Positions 1 to 10,734 of a stretch of 64,000 nucleotides of DNA are shown in pieces. A program made the position numbers and the translations under genes. The stretch covers positions 32,057,716 through 32,121,715 of the forward strand of contig OX465587.1 of NCBI GenBank assembly GCA_950022655.1. The letters are read 5' to 3'. Below the pieces are notes generated by a model, which worked only from the letters and a program-made list of their open reading frames with translations, made no database searches and was not told where the DNA came from. The number at the start of each line of letters is the position of its first letter. Position 1 is the first letter of the stretch. This stretch comes from Alentia gelatinosa. Its lineage: Eukaryota; Annelida; Polychaeta; Phyllodocida; Polynoidae.

Positions 1-290
1 GTCTATTGTGAGCGCTGGGTAAATCGTCTCCACGTTGGTCTTCATGAAATTAGATCCCTTAAAAATTTGATGAAACTCCAAGTCTTGAGCCTTCACTGAA
101 TGTTTAAAAAAAACAAAAAACTTTTAATTCAGAGATAATTAGTGTCAAAAGTGTCCTGATTCAGTCACAAGCATAGAGCTGTACTAGACTGGAGGCGCGA
201 CCCCGATTCGGCCGCCGCGCGATGTTGAGTTTGACGTCGTTTTGTGCAACTTACTGTGCCAGCACTTCCGGTTCCGGCGCCGAGTACTGT

Positions 291-1756
291 AAGTCGTAAG
301 ACTACCGAGGGAAATTTGGTCTAGTTCTGCGAATAATGCACGGATTGTGACAAAAATGTTATCAAATAAAAGCCCAGACTCAGGGGAATGCAGGAATGCA
401 AAAGTCTCAAAGCTCTTTATGTAGCGTGTTTACCTCGAGATGGTACAGAGCGTGATATTGGCCGTTTTCGCGCTCACCGCTAACTACCCAATATGTGATG
501 GAAATTGGCAAACATTCATTTCCTCCTTTCGATTATCAAAATATAAACTCACAGATCGTCTTCTGCTTGATTGTAGCTATTTGCTGTTTTTTGCCTCAAG
601 TCTCTACGTGAATTATCGCTGCATTATGATCCGAGATGCTCATCGTGACTTGCTGTACATAAAGGGAGCTTGCATTAATTATGGGTGGGGAGGAGGGGCC
701 CATTTTTTGTTGGAATTTTTGGGTATACCAAGAAGTGGGGGGGGGGGGGGGGGAGCAGCATTCAATTAACACTCAACAGTGCTCACTCAACAAGGGAGAG
801 TGGGGCACCTTGAACTACCTTTTAGTGTTTTCATCCTGATGCTATTTAGACCCAGGGAATTTTATAGTAAATTATTGTAACCAAATATATATGGTACATA
901 CCCAAATACTTTCAAACAATGCATTCACTCTGAATATATCCGGTGTATTCTGTGTTAAGTCTTGCAATTAGAGGCAAACCGTGTCTTTCTTATTAGATTT
1001 GTATCTAGCAATTTGAAAATATTTTCTTTCAATCATTATCAGTTGTTTATGATTCCTGGTATTTTTAACATATTTTTCACACACCACATGCCCCTGTTCA
1101 TGACATGTTACTTAGTTTGTTCATGTGTAGAAGATTGCATACCCCTGGAAAATGACATGTCTTTTATCATATTTTTTATGTTCAATGGCTGATATTCTTG
1201 AAAAATATCTATCAGAGGGGTACACAGTCATATCCTAACCCTAAAATGACATCTCTTTTTGATATAGACATGTTTTTTTAACATTTTCATTTAATGGAAA
1301 ATATAGTTTTGGGTCTATTTGTAAATGTCCACAGTTTTCACTCACCTCCGAGATATTACCATATAAGGTTGGATACACATTTATTAACTTGATGAAGTAG
1401 CCCCTATTATATATGAAATTAAAGCACTCAAAAATCTGCATCTGAAACTTTTTAATTTAAGGTTCTAGGTAGACTGTGCTTTCAATGATAAGTAATTGAA
1501 GTTTCAGTTTTTGGTCTCACCTCCGAGATGGCCTCTAAATAAAAAATATGGTTAAATTATCAAAAATAAAAACACACCATTAGAAAGATCCATCAAAATG
1601 AATAATATTCACATTTAAACTTTTACTGCACTTAACATGTTTAAATCTCTAGAAAGCTACAAAGACAAAATTACACCTCCGAGATTTACACCTCCGAGAC
1701 TTTTAACACCTCCAAGATGCTAATTACAACTATAATACAGTTATAGACCGCACACC
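291..1756. other. AT-rich stretch without recognised gene
   Basis: Short open frames at 440-769 and 962-1192 have no recognisable motif, and the first runs into a homopolymer G tract at 737-753. The only structure I see is that G tract and the repeated CACCTCCGAGAT motif listed separately. Confidence 0.5.
1343..1718 (+). repeat. Five spaced copies of CACCTCCGAGAT
   Basis: The 12-mer CACCTCCGAGAT or a one-base variant occurs at 1343, 1518, 1674, 1689 and 1707. The spacing is irregular (175, 156, 15 and 18 bases) and all copies are on the same strand, so this is not a simple tandem array. The function is unknown; an element-internal repeat or a binding-site cluster are both possible. Confidence 0.6.
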
Positions 1757-2377
1757 TGTGCGGTCCATAACTATCAAAAATGTCCATAACTATCAAAAAT
1801 GACTTGGTTTGAGACTTATGGACATTTGTCATGTCCATAACTATCAAAATGTCCATAAGTATCAAAAAATGTCCATAACTATCAAAACCTGCTTAAACAA
1901 ATGCGTTACCCATTTGCGTTACATTGAGTTACTCAAACCATATTACGCTATCTAAGAAAACGTTACTGATCTGGTATCATTACAGTTACCGCATTACTGT
2001 CACGATTCTAACCCCGTTATCATGTTACCGTTACTGAATTACTGTTCTAACCGGGTAACCATTCTAACCCCATAACAGCATATCGTTACCATTCTAACCC
2101 AGTTACCGCATTGGTGTTATGCGTTACCGTTCTAACCGCGTTACCATACTAACCGCGTTACGCGTTACCGTTCTAACTGCGTTACATACTAACCGCGTTA
2201 CGCGTTACCGTTCTAACCGCGTTACATTCTAACCGCGTTACGCGTTACCGTTCCAACCGCGTTACATTCTAACAGCGTTACACGTTACCGTTCTAACCGC
2301 TTTACATACTAACCGCGCTGCGCTACCAAGTCATTTTCGATAGTTATGGACATTTTTTGATAGTTATGGACCGCACA
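1757..2377. mobile_element. Inverted-repeat DNA element with minisatellite core
   Basis: The first about 52 bases (1757-1808) are almost perfectly repeated in reverse complement at 2326-2377. Each arm starts TGTGCGGTCCATAACTATC and holds two copies of GTCCATAACTATCAAAAA. Extra copies of that unit follow the left arm at 1830-1890. The core (about 1985-2325) is a degenerate tandem array built on GTTACCGTTCTAACCGC and GTTACATACTAACCGC. There is no coding frame, so it is a non-autonomous element. The left edge sits next to a GACCGCACA/TGTGCGGTC dyad (1746-1765). No target duplication could be defined. Confidence 0.75.
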
Positions 2378-3737
2378 CCACCTTCGCTAGCGGAAAGCTT
2401 GAGAATCTTTTTTCAGATACTATGTACGTTTTATGTCAAAACTGGTCAATAATGAACGTAGAAACTAGCTCGAAGTTTATATTTTGATTATATTAAGGCA
2501 ACATAGGCTTATTTTCCGTTTTCCGTTATGCATTCTGCCGAGAGTGTGAGGCCAATTTATTTAATTTTTCTTGTTGAGGTGTGTCTTAGGGTTATGTTTT
2601 GGGTGGTCTGGCAAGTGTTAATGGGTATGTCCCTTTGTACTGGGTTGTTTCATACAGGGGTAGGACAAGTAATTTAGCTTAATTCTAGGTCCCTAAATAT
2701 ACATTACTTGTCATTTAGGTTAACAGAAATACAGAGTTAGGTAGGCACTATCAATTATATATGGAAGAAAATCCCCAGGGGACATACTTTAAGGTGCTAT
2801 ATAGCTTTATTGGGGCAAAAATCTGTGTAAACCTAGGAAATCCCATTGAAATGACCTTGTTGGGGTGAGTTGGAAGCGAAATCGTAACTAGTATGTGGGG
2901 GGTATGTGGGGGTATGTGGGGGTATGTGGGGTGTGTGTGTGTGTGTGTGGGGGGGGGGGGGGCATCAGGGGAGAGATTTCAATATTTACATGGAGATGTG
3001 GGGGTGTTCAGTGTTGGGTACATGGTCTTTGGTTGACTTGAGCAATTTAGAATTTCATTGTCAATATTATTCACGGAAAAAGACTTTTTATTCACTAAAA
3101 ACGAAAACATGGATTTCAATTACCGGATATATCACCTGAGCAGCGATACACTCCTTGCAAGTGTCTGGGCTTGTGAGAAGTTTGACCGTTATCTACCACA
3201 AGCCATCGAGGGGGACCGCTCCAGTCCCCGATTTTAGGCACAAGGAAAAACCCACACATGTCCCCCGCCCTTGCCCATAAATAATGAACGCTCTCATTGA
3301 GAGTCTCATACTACACAAATTCCAGACATTGCTCTAGATGGAGTACACATCTCAGGTCATAACTCTGTTATAATTAACAGAAAAACACCAGGTAAAGACT
3401 GAGAAATAGATAAATGCATGCAGGAAACAGTCGCTTAGTTTATATTGTGATTCACGAAAGGTAACATATCATAATGTGCCGTTTTCCGTTACGTAATCTG
3501 CCGCGAGTGCGACATCGCGGTATGACACGCTCGCGATCCACTCGATGTAAACAGCTAAAGTTCTATCCTCACATTTACAAAAGATAGGACATGACAATGC
3601 ATGATGAACACAACATGAGCTATGTAATTATCTTGGTGTGCTTCGTTCCAAATAACAGCAGTTAAAACAGAACAGCAGTTAAGATACAGCTACTACTGGT
3701 GCAGCTGACCGTCCCACTGGCATTCATGCTGACAGGC
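2378..3737. other. No recognised gene; GT/G simple repeats
   Basis: Contains repeats of TATGTGGGGG passing into (GT)n and a run of G at roughly 2892-2962. The short open frame across it (2906-3139) is glycine-rich because of the repeat and is not a gene candidate. Nothing else is recognised. Confidence 0.6.
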
Positions 3738-3853
3738 CGAACCGGAAGTCCAAGCACAGTACGATGCGCAGTAGTTCGCGCAGCTTACGGCAAACGTCGG
3801 GAGTCAGCACTCCAGTCTAGTAGGCCTACAGCTCTATGGTCACAAGCTAAGAA

Positions 3854-4160
3854 GAGTTGTCATTGTTATGATGCTGAAGCCAATCCCATAATTTAAAGGA
3901 GATTATCGTCGTTACAGGTATAAAAGAAATTAGTTTTATAGAGTGATAAACAGGATGGATTTACGAACCAGGTGGATTGGTGCCGATAAAACCACTGTGA
4001 TGGACCTTATAGTTGTGGGTTTCACTCTCGATGGAAAAGTTAGAGTAATCTGCATAGAGAGTCTGCTCCACTGGGTATTCCAGCTCAATCTTCAGTTGAT
4101 GATTACCGTTTTTGGTTAGCACATGCAGGTTGTCGTTTCCCAGCCAGAATTCTCCGTCCT
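3854..4160. other. No recognised feature
   Basis: Moderately AT-rich sequence with no open frame of note, no inverted repeat and no match to the other repeats in this window. Confidence 0.5.
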
Positions 4161-4162
4161 TA

Positions 4163-4473
4163 TCCTACCCCTAATAAAAGCTCCATAGGCTTAACATTGG
4201 GTCACTGTATTCGGTCTGGAGTTCAGAAAAATGAAAAATATCGCTCTAGTGGGATACACTTGACAAATGACGTCATTTGTTAATGTAGAAGTAATTTAGA
4301 CGGGCGGGGTAGGATAAATTCTAAACCAAACTAGAGTTAGTCGTGTTATTGTTCATCGCACTCTGGCAAGATCGCATATTACTGCTCTCGGCTTCGCCTC
4401 GCGCAGTAATACGCAATCTTGCCGCGTGCGATAAACAACAACACAACTAACTCTTGTTTGGTTTCTACGTCGT
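4163..4473 (+). mobile_element. Hairpin-tailed element, subfamily I, copy a
   Basis: The head (4163-4314) opens TCCTACCCCTAATAAAA, contains CCATAGGCTTAACATTG, and closes with GGGGTAGGA, the inverted repeat of its start. A TA follows, then a tail (4317-4473) that folds on itself: AAACCAAACTAGAGTTAG pairs with CTAACTCTTGTTTGGTTT, and the stem continues through GTTGTT- and GCAAGAT-type blocks around an apex near 4393. It is flanked on the left by TA at 4161 and on the right by a less certain TA at 4474. It is non-coding. Confidence 0.8.
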
Positions 4474-4842
4474 TATCACCAAACCCAGCTTTGTAGTCTG
4501 TCCAGTTTCTGTAAAAGTCCACACTTCCATCCCTCCTCCTTTGGAAGACCTTAGATGAAAATCAGTATACAGGGTGCCAAAGATAAAGCATTTATGGAGA
4601 GATAAGGAATAACCTTTTATCATTTCTTGATGTAAACATTTCATAGCAAAAATGGTCAGATATGGTGATTCACTTTTACAAAATGAGACAAAAAGGTGGA
4701 TAATATCAATTGGTTTCAGATAGAAAGGGGCATTTAAAGAACATACTGATGTATTACATGCATCACCTACTGAGAAGATACTCCAGGCGGTTTAACTGAT
4801 TTAAGGCCAGTTTACACCTACCGATTTTAACCACCAATTACA

Positions 4843-4990
4843 TAGACAATAATCAATGAATTTTTGTATGGGCGGCCATAAACCCCGAGAGGTTGACAGG
4901 TAGTAATCTATGAGCGATAGTGACGGTATTACGTCGTCAACCTCGAGTAGTTCACAGAGCCGACCATGCGAGAACTATTGATTGTCTTAT
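4843..4990. mobile_element. Fold-back (hairpin) element
   Basis: The sequence AGACAATAATCAATG near 4843 pairs with the reverse complement of CTATTGATTGTCTTA ending near 4990. An inner stem joins GAGAGGTTGACAGG-like and CGTCAACCTCGAG-like blocks. It has no coding capacity. Arm sequence and layout resemble the fold-back at 28277-28416 (GTATGGG, then a GTTGAC block). Confidence 0.6.
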
Positions 4991-5250
4991 TTCTTACCCA
5001 TGGTTATTTATAATATTTGAACTCTATTCCTAGGAATTCTATAATGGGTTTGGAAAAGCCATAAGCTATGGGTGTGGTTTAAGTGAAAGACACACTGTAC
5101 GATTTTGTTTCGAACGATTAAGTTACCAGATAGAAAAGTATAACCTTTTCTATCTGCAAGCCATTCACTGTGACATAGGGAAAGGTGCAGGGTGCCACTG
5201 TCTCAGTGGCTTAGAGGCCTGCCCAGCTGACTACGACCCATCACTCATTA

Positions 5251-5512
5251 TCCTACCCCTAATATAAAATCCCATAGGCTTAACATTGAGTTTCTGTATG
5301 CCACGCTGCCTGGCATACAGAGATTTATATGCCACTAGTGGCATACAGAATTGTTATCACATATTATTCCAAAATCGAGGAGACGGGGTAGGATAAAATC
5401 AAAAGCTGATTCATTTTAATCTTGGCCACTGCATGCCACTCCTGGAGTTTTGGCCAAATTCCAGTCGTGGCATACAGTGGCCAAGATTAAAACTCATCCA
5501 GTTTTACGCTAA
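5251..5512 (+). mobile_element. Hairpin-tailed element, subfamily II, copy b
   Basis: The head (5251-5393) opens TCCTACCCCTAATATAAAA with CCATAGGCTTAACATTG and closes GGGGTAGGA before TA. The head carries ATGCCAC/GTGGCAT dyads. The tail (5396-5512) is a long hairpin whose arms hold ATCTTGGCCACTG and CAGTGGCCAAGAT, again with ATGCCAC inside. The copy at 9622-9893 is a close relative on the other strand. TA flanks the left end, and a TA at 5513 fits the right end. Confidence 0.85.
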
Positions 5513-5514
5513 TA

Positions 5515-6495
5515 CCGCAATACCTCAAGACCCACTGGTGCTTGATATGTTTGGATCCTAGACTCTAGCAGGTGCAGAATTATCAAGTTCACTGGGTGTT
5601 AGTGGGTTACAGAAACCTATCCACAGTCTGACTGTAACCTGTTATCTAAATATAATTACGCGCTCATTCATCAATGATGAACATATAATTTGCCCCAAGT
5701 ACTGTATATGTGTGGGAGACTTCCTAAGCATATGTCGTGACTCTCTAGTTAAGTGGTGTATAAGCTAATCGTTCTAGATAATTAACTTAAATACAGGTAA
5801 TGTGTCACATTGTAATTTCTCTAATTGGAGAAATTGTCTATCGATAGTTAAGACATCAGAATAATTCCATTAATGTTATTTCTTATAAGCGATGGGTCTT
5901 AAGAGGGGAGGAAAATAGCCTAGACAAAACGGGGAGTGGGGGGGAGGAGCAAAGGTGACCACACAACAAAGAAATCATAATAGACTTAGTTGAATATATA
6001 AACTGTATATGCAACCTAAGGCAACAATTGAATTGACGTGATGAATAAACTTTCTTTGTTAAAAAAAAAGTCGTTCTTAATCATAGTTGTCTGGCTTCCA
6101 AGAACATGTACTTCAGGCGCTATCCGTATTTTTATACAAATAAAGAGAACTATATAAACTGAAGAAAAAAGAGTTCATCAAATTATTGTGCAATTCAAAA
6201 CCCAAGTAGGCGAAAAGTATGCAATCAAAGTCTTTCAACCTTTTGAGGAATCATGTTTGTGCCAAAGCGCATTGGATATGATTGTCTATAATTATTATTA
6301 AATGGTCATGTTAAGTGTCTATAAATATGGTAACCAAGCAAATCTATGTTCGGAGTAATGTGTAGTTAGAAACGCTAGGAATTTAATCCTGCAGAAAAGA
6401 AAGAATGCCTTGATGTAACTATGACTGTTAAGAAAATGTGTAATTACATAAAGAGCTCGAATAATTACTTGACAGATCAAATAAGAGAATCCTAG
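5515..6495. other. No recognised gene
   Basis: AT-rich sequence with a short poly-A at 6061. I see no open frame with recognisable motifs, no strong inverted repeat and no match to other families here. Confidence 0.5.
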
Positions 6496-6632
6496 ACTAG
6501 CCTCGCGTTTACACTAGACAAGTCTTGCCCGCGATTCTAGCATTTTGCACCGCCTTTGAAACGACTTTCAGCAGTAGAATAATAGAAATCGTCTAATGTA
6601 AGCGTCAAGCGTGTGGCAACTGCAGATCATCT

Positions 6633-6937
6633 GGGACCTGTGACCTGTTTCAGTAGTTTCGTGACATGTCTAGATTGCGTCTGTGACACCATATGGACAG
6701 ATCACAAGATTGCAATCGATGACACAACAGGTTTCACTCACATCTCGTAGGAATTAAAAAAAGACACTTTAACATGAGAAGGGGATACATATAACCTATA
6801 ATCATTCCAAAAATGAAGAAGATTGGCCACTTCGATCTTCTTATATTTGCTAGTCTTTTTCCACTGTTGCTTGCACTGTTGGTGCCACAGTTGATGTCTG
6901 TCTAGGCCTAATTTCACGAGACTACTGAAACAGGTCC
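6633..6937. mobile_element. GGACCTG-family MITE, first copy
   Basis: It starts with CTGGGACCTG and TGTTTCAGTAGTTTCGTGAC and ends with the inverted form ACGAGACTACTGAAACAGG. The subterminal block GTCTGTGACACCATA is shared with the copies at 6932 and 32351. It is short, non-coding and inverted-repeat bounded, so it is called a MITE; the superfamily is not determined. Confidence 0.7.
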
Positions 6938-7212
6938 CTGTTTCACTAGTTTTGTGACATGTCTAAATGGTGTCTGTGACACCATACAGACATATTGGGG
7001 TTGACTAGTTTCCTGACAATACAAGTAGCGCTGGCACAATTGGCACTGTAGTGTCACTTTTCACAACACTGACATTGTGACACAACATGCGACAATAGAT
7101 GTGACATGCGTTATGGACCGTGACTTCGTTTTGCCAGTTCTTGCTTGCACTATTGGTGCCGCTTTTCATATCTGTCCAACACTTTTGTCATGAAACTAGT
7201 GAAACAGGTCCA
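6932..7212. mobile_element. GGACCTG-family MITE, second copy
   Basis: It runs from AGGTCCCTGTTTCACTAG to ACTAGTGAAACAGGTCC and directly abuts the first copy, sharing the boundary bases. A third piece at 7281-7353 (ACGAAACTAG to AAACAGGTCCC) is a partial copy in opposite orientation. Confidence 0.7.
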
Positions 7213-7805
7213 TGATGTGTAGATTTGACTGATTCTTATGTTTGTGGTCTGTCTTTTCCTAAGGGCAGCTACTTGTGTTGTCACGAAACTAGACAACCCC
7301 AATGTCTGTATGGTGTCACAGACATGTCACGAAACTAATGAAACAGGTCCCAGCTGCTGCCAACTATTTCAAGCCGCCTTGAATTTGTCGTCTACATGGG
7401 TAGCGATTCTGTGAAAATCTAGTTGTCAGTATAAATGCTTGAATCCCTTCTGACGTTGACGACTTTTTCAGTGGACATTACCACCACTTGACTACTACTG
7501 GCTTGACGATCTACAGTCGCCACGTATATTTAGTCGTCTGATGTAAGTGCTGGGTAAGGGGGAAACTTATTCCACCTAATTTTGCAAAAGTCAAACGGTA
7601 CCATTAGGGGCAATCACACAGTTATATATGGCATTACTTTCTTTAATTGGCAAGAAGTGAAGGTGAAAAAACATATTTGATGTTACTAAGGAAGGAGCAC
7701 GAGTCCATGACAAAACACAGTTTGTAGACCACAAATTAATATTACCCACATATAGTATTCACCGTTATACATGGGGATCGGCCTATGGTGGCATAATATA
7801 CATTA

Positions 7806-8098
7806 TCTCATCCCTGGAATAAAAGTCCATAGGCTTAACACTGGGAACTCGTTCTCCATGCCCCTACAAGTATTGCAGCCCGTTCTCCATGGTCTATATC
7901 CTGTTTGCTGCCCATTCTTTTAGTGTGTACAGGGGTGAGATAAATACAGATAGCAACTCGTTTTGGTCAAAGAAGTCATTCCCCAACTCGTTTGAATGCT
8001 ATGTGATATTCACTCGGCTGTCGCCTCGTTTATATCTCTCCACATCAAACTCGTGGAGAACGACGACTTAGACCAAAACTTGTCGGTTTCTTCTTTAC
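7806..8098 (+). mobile_element. Hairpin-tailed element, subfamily IV, copy c
   Basis: The head opens TCTCATCCCTGGAATAAAA with CCATAGGCTTAACACTG and closes CAGGGGTGAGA before TA at 7941. The tail has arms CAACTCGTTTTGGTC and GACCAAAACTTG and ends GGTTTCTTCTTTAC. It is flanked by TA at 7804 and 8099. Compared with subfamily I the terminal bases have changed (TCTCATCCC for TCCTACCCC), but both ends changed together so the head inverted repeat is kept. Its nearest relative is 27198-27486. Confidence 0.75.
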
Positions 8099-8187
8099 TA
8101 CATGATATGAAGACTAGATCGTCTCGCTAATAGTCAGAAGGTGGTGCTCGATTACGCAATATTACCACATGAGAATGCTGCGTAATG

Positions 8188-9137
8188 CTGGAGACACACC
8201 AAGCGAGAAACGCAGCGAGTTCCGCAATCGCCAACACAAAATGGCCTATATGTGAACTATCATTTCATATTTCATCTGATTATTGCCTCCAAGATGCTAA
8301 ATAATGGGCAGGAGATATTCCTATCAAATAAAATCTCACATAAACGCTAATTTGTGTTGGCGATTCTAGAGATTTTCGGCAGTACTATAACTATTTTATT
8401 TTGGCGATTATGTGGGCGAATTGGGAGTCCTCTTGGCGAGAATATCAAACATGTTTGATATTCTCGCTGATGTGATCTCTCTCGTGTGTGCTGCCGATTT
8501 TCGAACTTGCCTACATCCAAGTCGTTCTCATATCCTAGCAAGCAGAGGACACACCAAGCGATGAATTTTATCGCTGGTGTAATCGCCAAGACCTTGTTGG
8601 CAAGTGAAATAATAGCCGGAGACACACCAAGCGAGAAACGCAGCAAGTTCCGCCGGATACCCATCTACCGATTTAGGGTTGAACGATTAGTTCCCAAATC
8701 GTATAGGAGTCGGTCACCTTGTCGCAGGCAAATTATGTAACCCTCGCTCGATCCGCACACTGATAAAATCGGTGTATGGTCCACTAATCGCTTGGGGAGG
8801 GCAAAAACCAAAGAAACCGAGTGTTCACTAATCGCTGGGTAGCCTTGCCTAGCTGTCCTACATCTACCGACTCCGTTAGGATGGCTCGGCTGAGAGAAAT
8901 TACCCTCCCTTTGTCGCCGACAAACGTACATAAATGTTCCAAAATCGGTAGATGGGCATTGGGCTTAATCGCCAACACAAAATGGCCTATATATGAGCTA
9001 TTATTTTACATTTCACCTAATTTTGGTTCCAAGATGCTAAGTTATAGGCAAGATATATTCCTCTGATATAATATCTAACATAATTTGTGTTGGCGATTCC
9101 AGAGATTGCTGCCTTCACTCGCTTGGTGTGTCCCCGA
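8188..9137. mobile_element. Nested MITE block with GACACACCAAGCGAG ends
   Basis: The left edge reads GGAGACACACCAAGCGAG and the right edge is its reverse complement, CTCGCTTGGTGTGTCCCCG, ending at 9137. Further copies of the same end occur at 8549 and 8617, so several related units are stacked. Next to the ends is AATCGCCAACACAAAATGGC (8227, 8967 and inverted near 9080). A second family (8657-8972) is embedded. The short open frames across the block on both strands are products of the inverted repeats. Confidence 0.7.
8657..8972. mobile_element. CCCATCTACCGATTT MITE
   Basis: It has inverted ends ACCCATCTACCGATTTAGGG and AAATCGGTAGATGGGCATTG. The same element recurs at 17356-17660 with matching interior (a CAAATTACGTAACCC-type block and a TTTGTCGSYGACAAACG dyad). 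It is non-coding and inserted inside the GACACACC block. Confidence 0.7.
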
Positions 9138-9619
9138 TATGATTCATACTGACATAACTGTTGGTGGCACCATCGACAGATTTTTAGGGAAACTGAATAA
9201 ATCTCCCCCGTTTTCAGGAGAACTCGAGTAATTGCTGCCCCTTTCGTCGGCAAATGGAAAACAGCATTCCAGAGTGCAGGATTCACAGGGCACACACTCT
9301 AAAGAGGTACACAATTTATATCTATCTTATAATGATAGCTTTATAAGTGCCTCATTATAAACTTATTAATTACTGAAGCTAGCCAATTTTCATAATTCAT
9401 ACAACTATTGAGATTTAATTATAATTGAACTAACGACCATCAATCTTAGCTACCATATCTGATAAGTCCATCTGATGACCAATTAAATAATTAACTAAGT
9501 TAATCTCCCTTATAAGTTACCTCTAATTGACTCGGGTATGTTAAACGACACTTCCTGTTATGTCCAATGTGAAATAACTAAAGGGCTGCTTTCACTAACA
9601 CAATGGATTTGCAGTGGTA
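9138..9619. other. No recognised feature
   Basis: AT-rich sequence with no open frame or repeat that I can assign. Confidence 0.5.
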
Positions 9620-9621
9620 TA

Positions 9622-9893
9622 TTATCGTAAAACTGGATGAGTTTTAATCTTGGCCACTGTATGCCACGATTGGAGTTTGGCTTAGATACTTCATGAGGCG
9701 AAGCCAATACTCCAGGAGTGGCATGCGGTGGCCAGATTAAAATGAATCAGGTCTTGATTTTATCGTACCCTGTCTCCTCAATTTTGGAATATTATGTAAT
9801 AATAATTCTGTATGATACTAGTGGCATATAAAACTCTGTATGCCAATCGGAAACTCAATGTTAAGCCTATGGGATTATATATTAGGGGTAGGA
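9622..9893 (-). mobile_element. Hairpin-tailed element, subfamily II, copy d
   Basis: A minus-strand copy of the 5251-5512 element: the head starts at 9893 (TCCTACCCC when read on the minus strand) and the tail hairpin lies at about 9622-9750 with ATCTTGGCCACTG and its partner. ATGCCAC dyads are present in both head and tail. TA occurs at 9894-9895 and at 9620-9621. A short frame (9812-10126) that crosses its end is fortuitous. Confidence 0.85.
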
Positions 9894-9895
9894 TA

Positions 9896-10384
9896 GTTTG
9901 GTTTATCTTGTTATATTACAGTATCGCGATATGCCGTACCTCCTTTGTCGCGATACGTAGTGCGCGATTCCGCATGTATATATTGGTGCTCCACCATCGC
10001 GACACCTCAAGACACATCGCGGCAAATATCCATGCGATTATTCAAAACCTAGCAATATTTAACAAGACAAGTACATCAGGACTAATCTCGCTTTACCTTA
10101 TGTGTTGGAATCAGCAACTTAACTGAGAAGCTTGGATCTCTGGAATAAAAAGTCGTATAGATCGCAGTTTTCTAGTTTTTTTTAATGGTTATCCACCCTT
10201 TTATTTTCAATAAAGAAAACAAACTTCTCTGCATAAAACAAAGATGATATTGATTGAACCTCACTCATACCAATAAAACAGTGATTTGATTCTTGCAAGA
10301 GGCTCCCAGCCCTAATCTAGGGCAGACATTAATGTGTATTTCACGTTTTCCCAGTCTCTCTAATAATAAAGCAGCTAATATTAT
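9896..10384. other. No recognised feature
   Basis: AT-rich sequence between the hairpin-tailed element and the DIRS-like element. No repeat or gene is recognised. Confidence 0.4.
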
Positions 10385-10734
10385 ATGGGGTCATTACTCC
10401 TAACCCTGGAGGCAAAAGGAGAGCAAAGCCGGAGTGGGCTAATAAAATTTATTTGAATTTTATGAGTTCCTTATTGATATGAATAAGTAATACAATTATT
10501 ACAAGGAATAAACAATAAGTAGATATATGAATAACTGACATAGTGTTTGTTTGTGGTCAATTATGATACACAGTTGATATAATAAGTGATGTTATCATTA
10601 CTTATTATATGAAGTATTGTAATAATAATACAATAAGAAAGCCTTATGAGTGAATTGAGTAGGAAAGAGAGGAGAGGGTGGGTGGGAAGAAAAATTGTAT
10701 GTGCGTACAGTGTGAGTGTGAAGCGAGAAGTGAG

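Larger units (their letters stand above)
163..3853. repeat. Diverged inverted-repeat pair enclosing 3.7 kb
   Basis: The stretch at about 163-285 and the reverse complement of about 3738-3853 share several matching blocks in the same order: ATAGAGCTGTA, CTAGACTGGAG, ACTGTGC and ACTTCCGGTTC. The two arms face each other like the ends of an old DNA element. Between them lie an AT-rich region, the inverted-repeat element at 1757-2377 and a GT/G tract. Two internal direct repeats with TTTTCCGTTA near 2520 and 3482 are also visible. No transposase frame was recognised between the arms. The arms are diverged, so this could also be two independently inserted copies in opposite orientation. Confidence 0.5.
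6502..7553. mobile_element. CCCGGCG-ended DNA element, interrupted by another family
   Basis: The left part begins GCGTTTACACTAGAC and the right part ends GTCTGATGTAAGTGCTGGG, a diverged inverted match to the CCCGGCGTTTACACTAGACG ends seen at 32912 and 36705. Internal blocks ACTTTTTCAGTGGACATTAC and GATCTACAGTCGCCACG recur at 32820-32880 and 36590-36610. About 0.7 kb of the unrelated GGACCTGTTTCACTAG family is inserted at 6633-7353, so the outer element is the older one. It is non-coding. Confidence 0.65.

Noticed and set aside
440..769. 109-codon open frame
   Set aside because: No motif, unusual composition at the end caused by a G-run, and no sign of conservation; likely chance.
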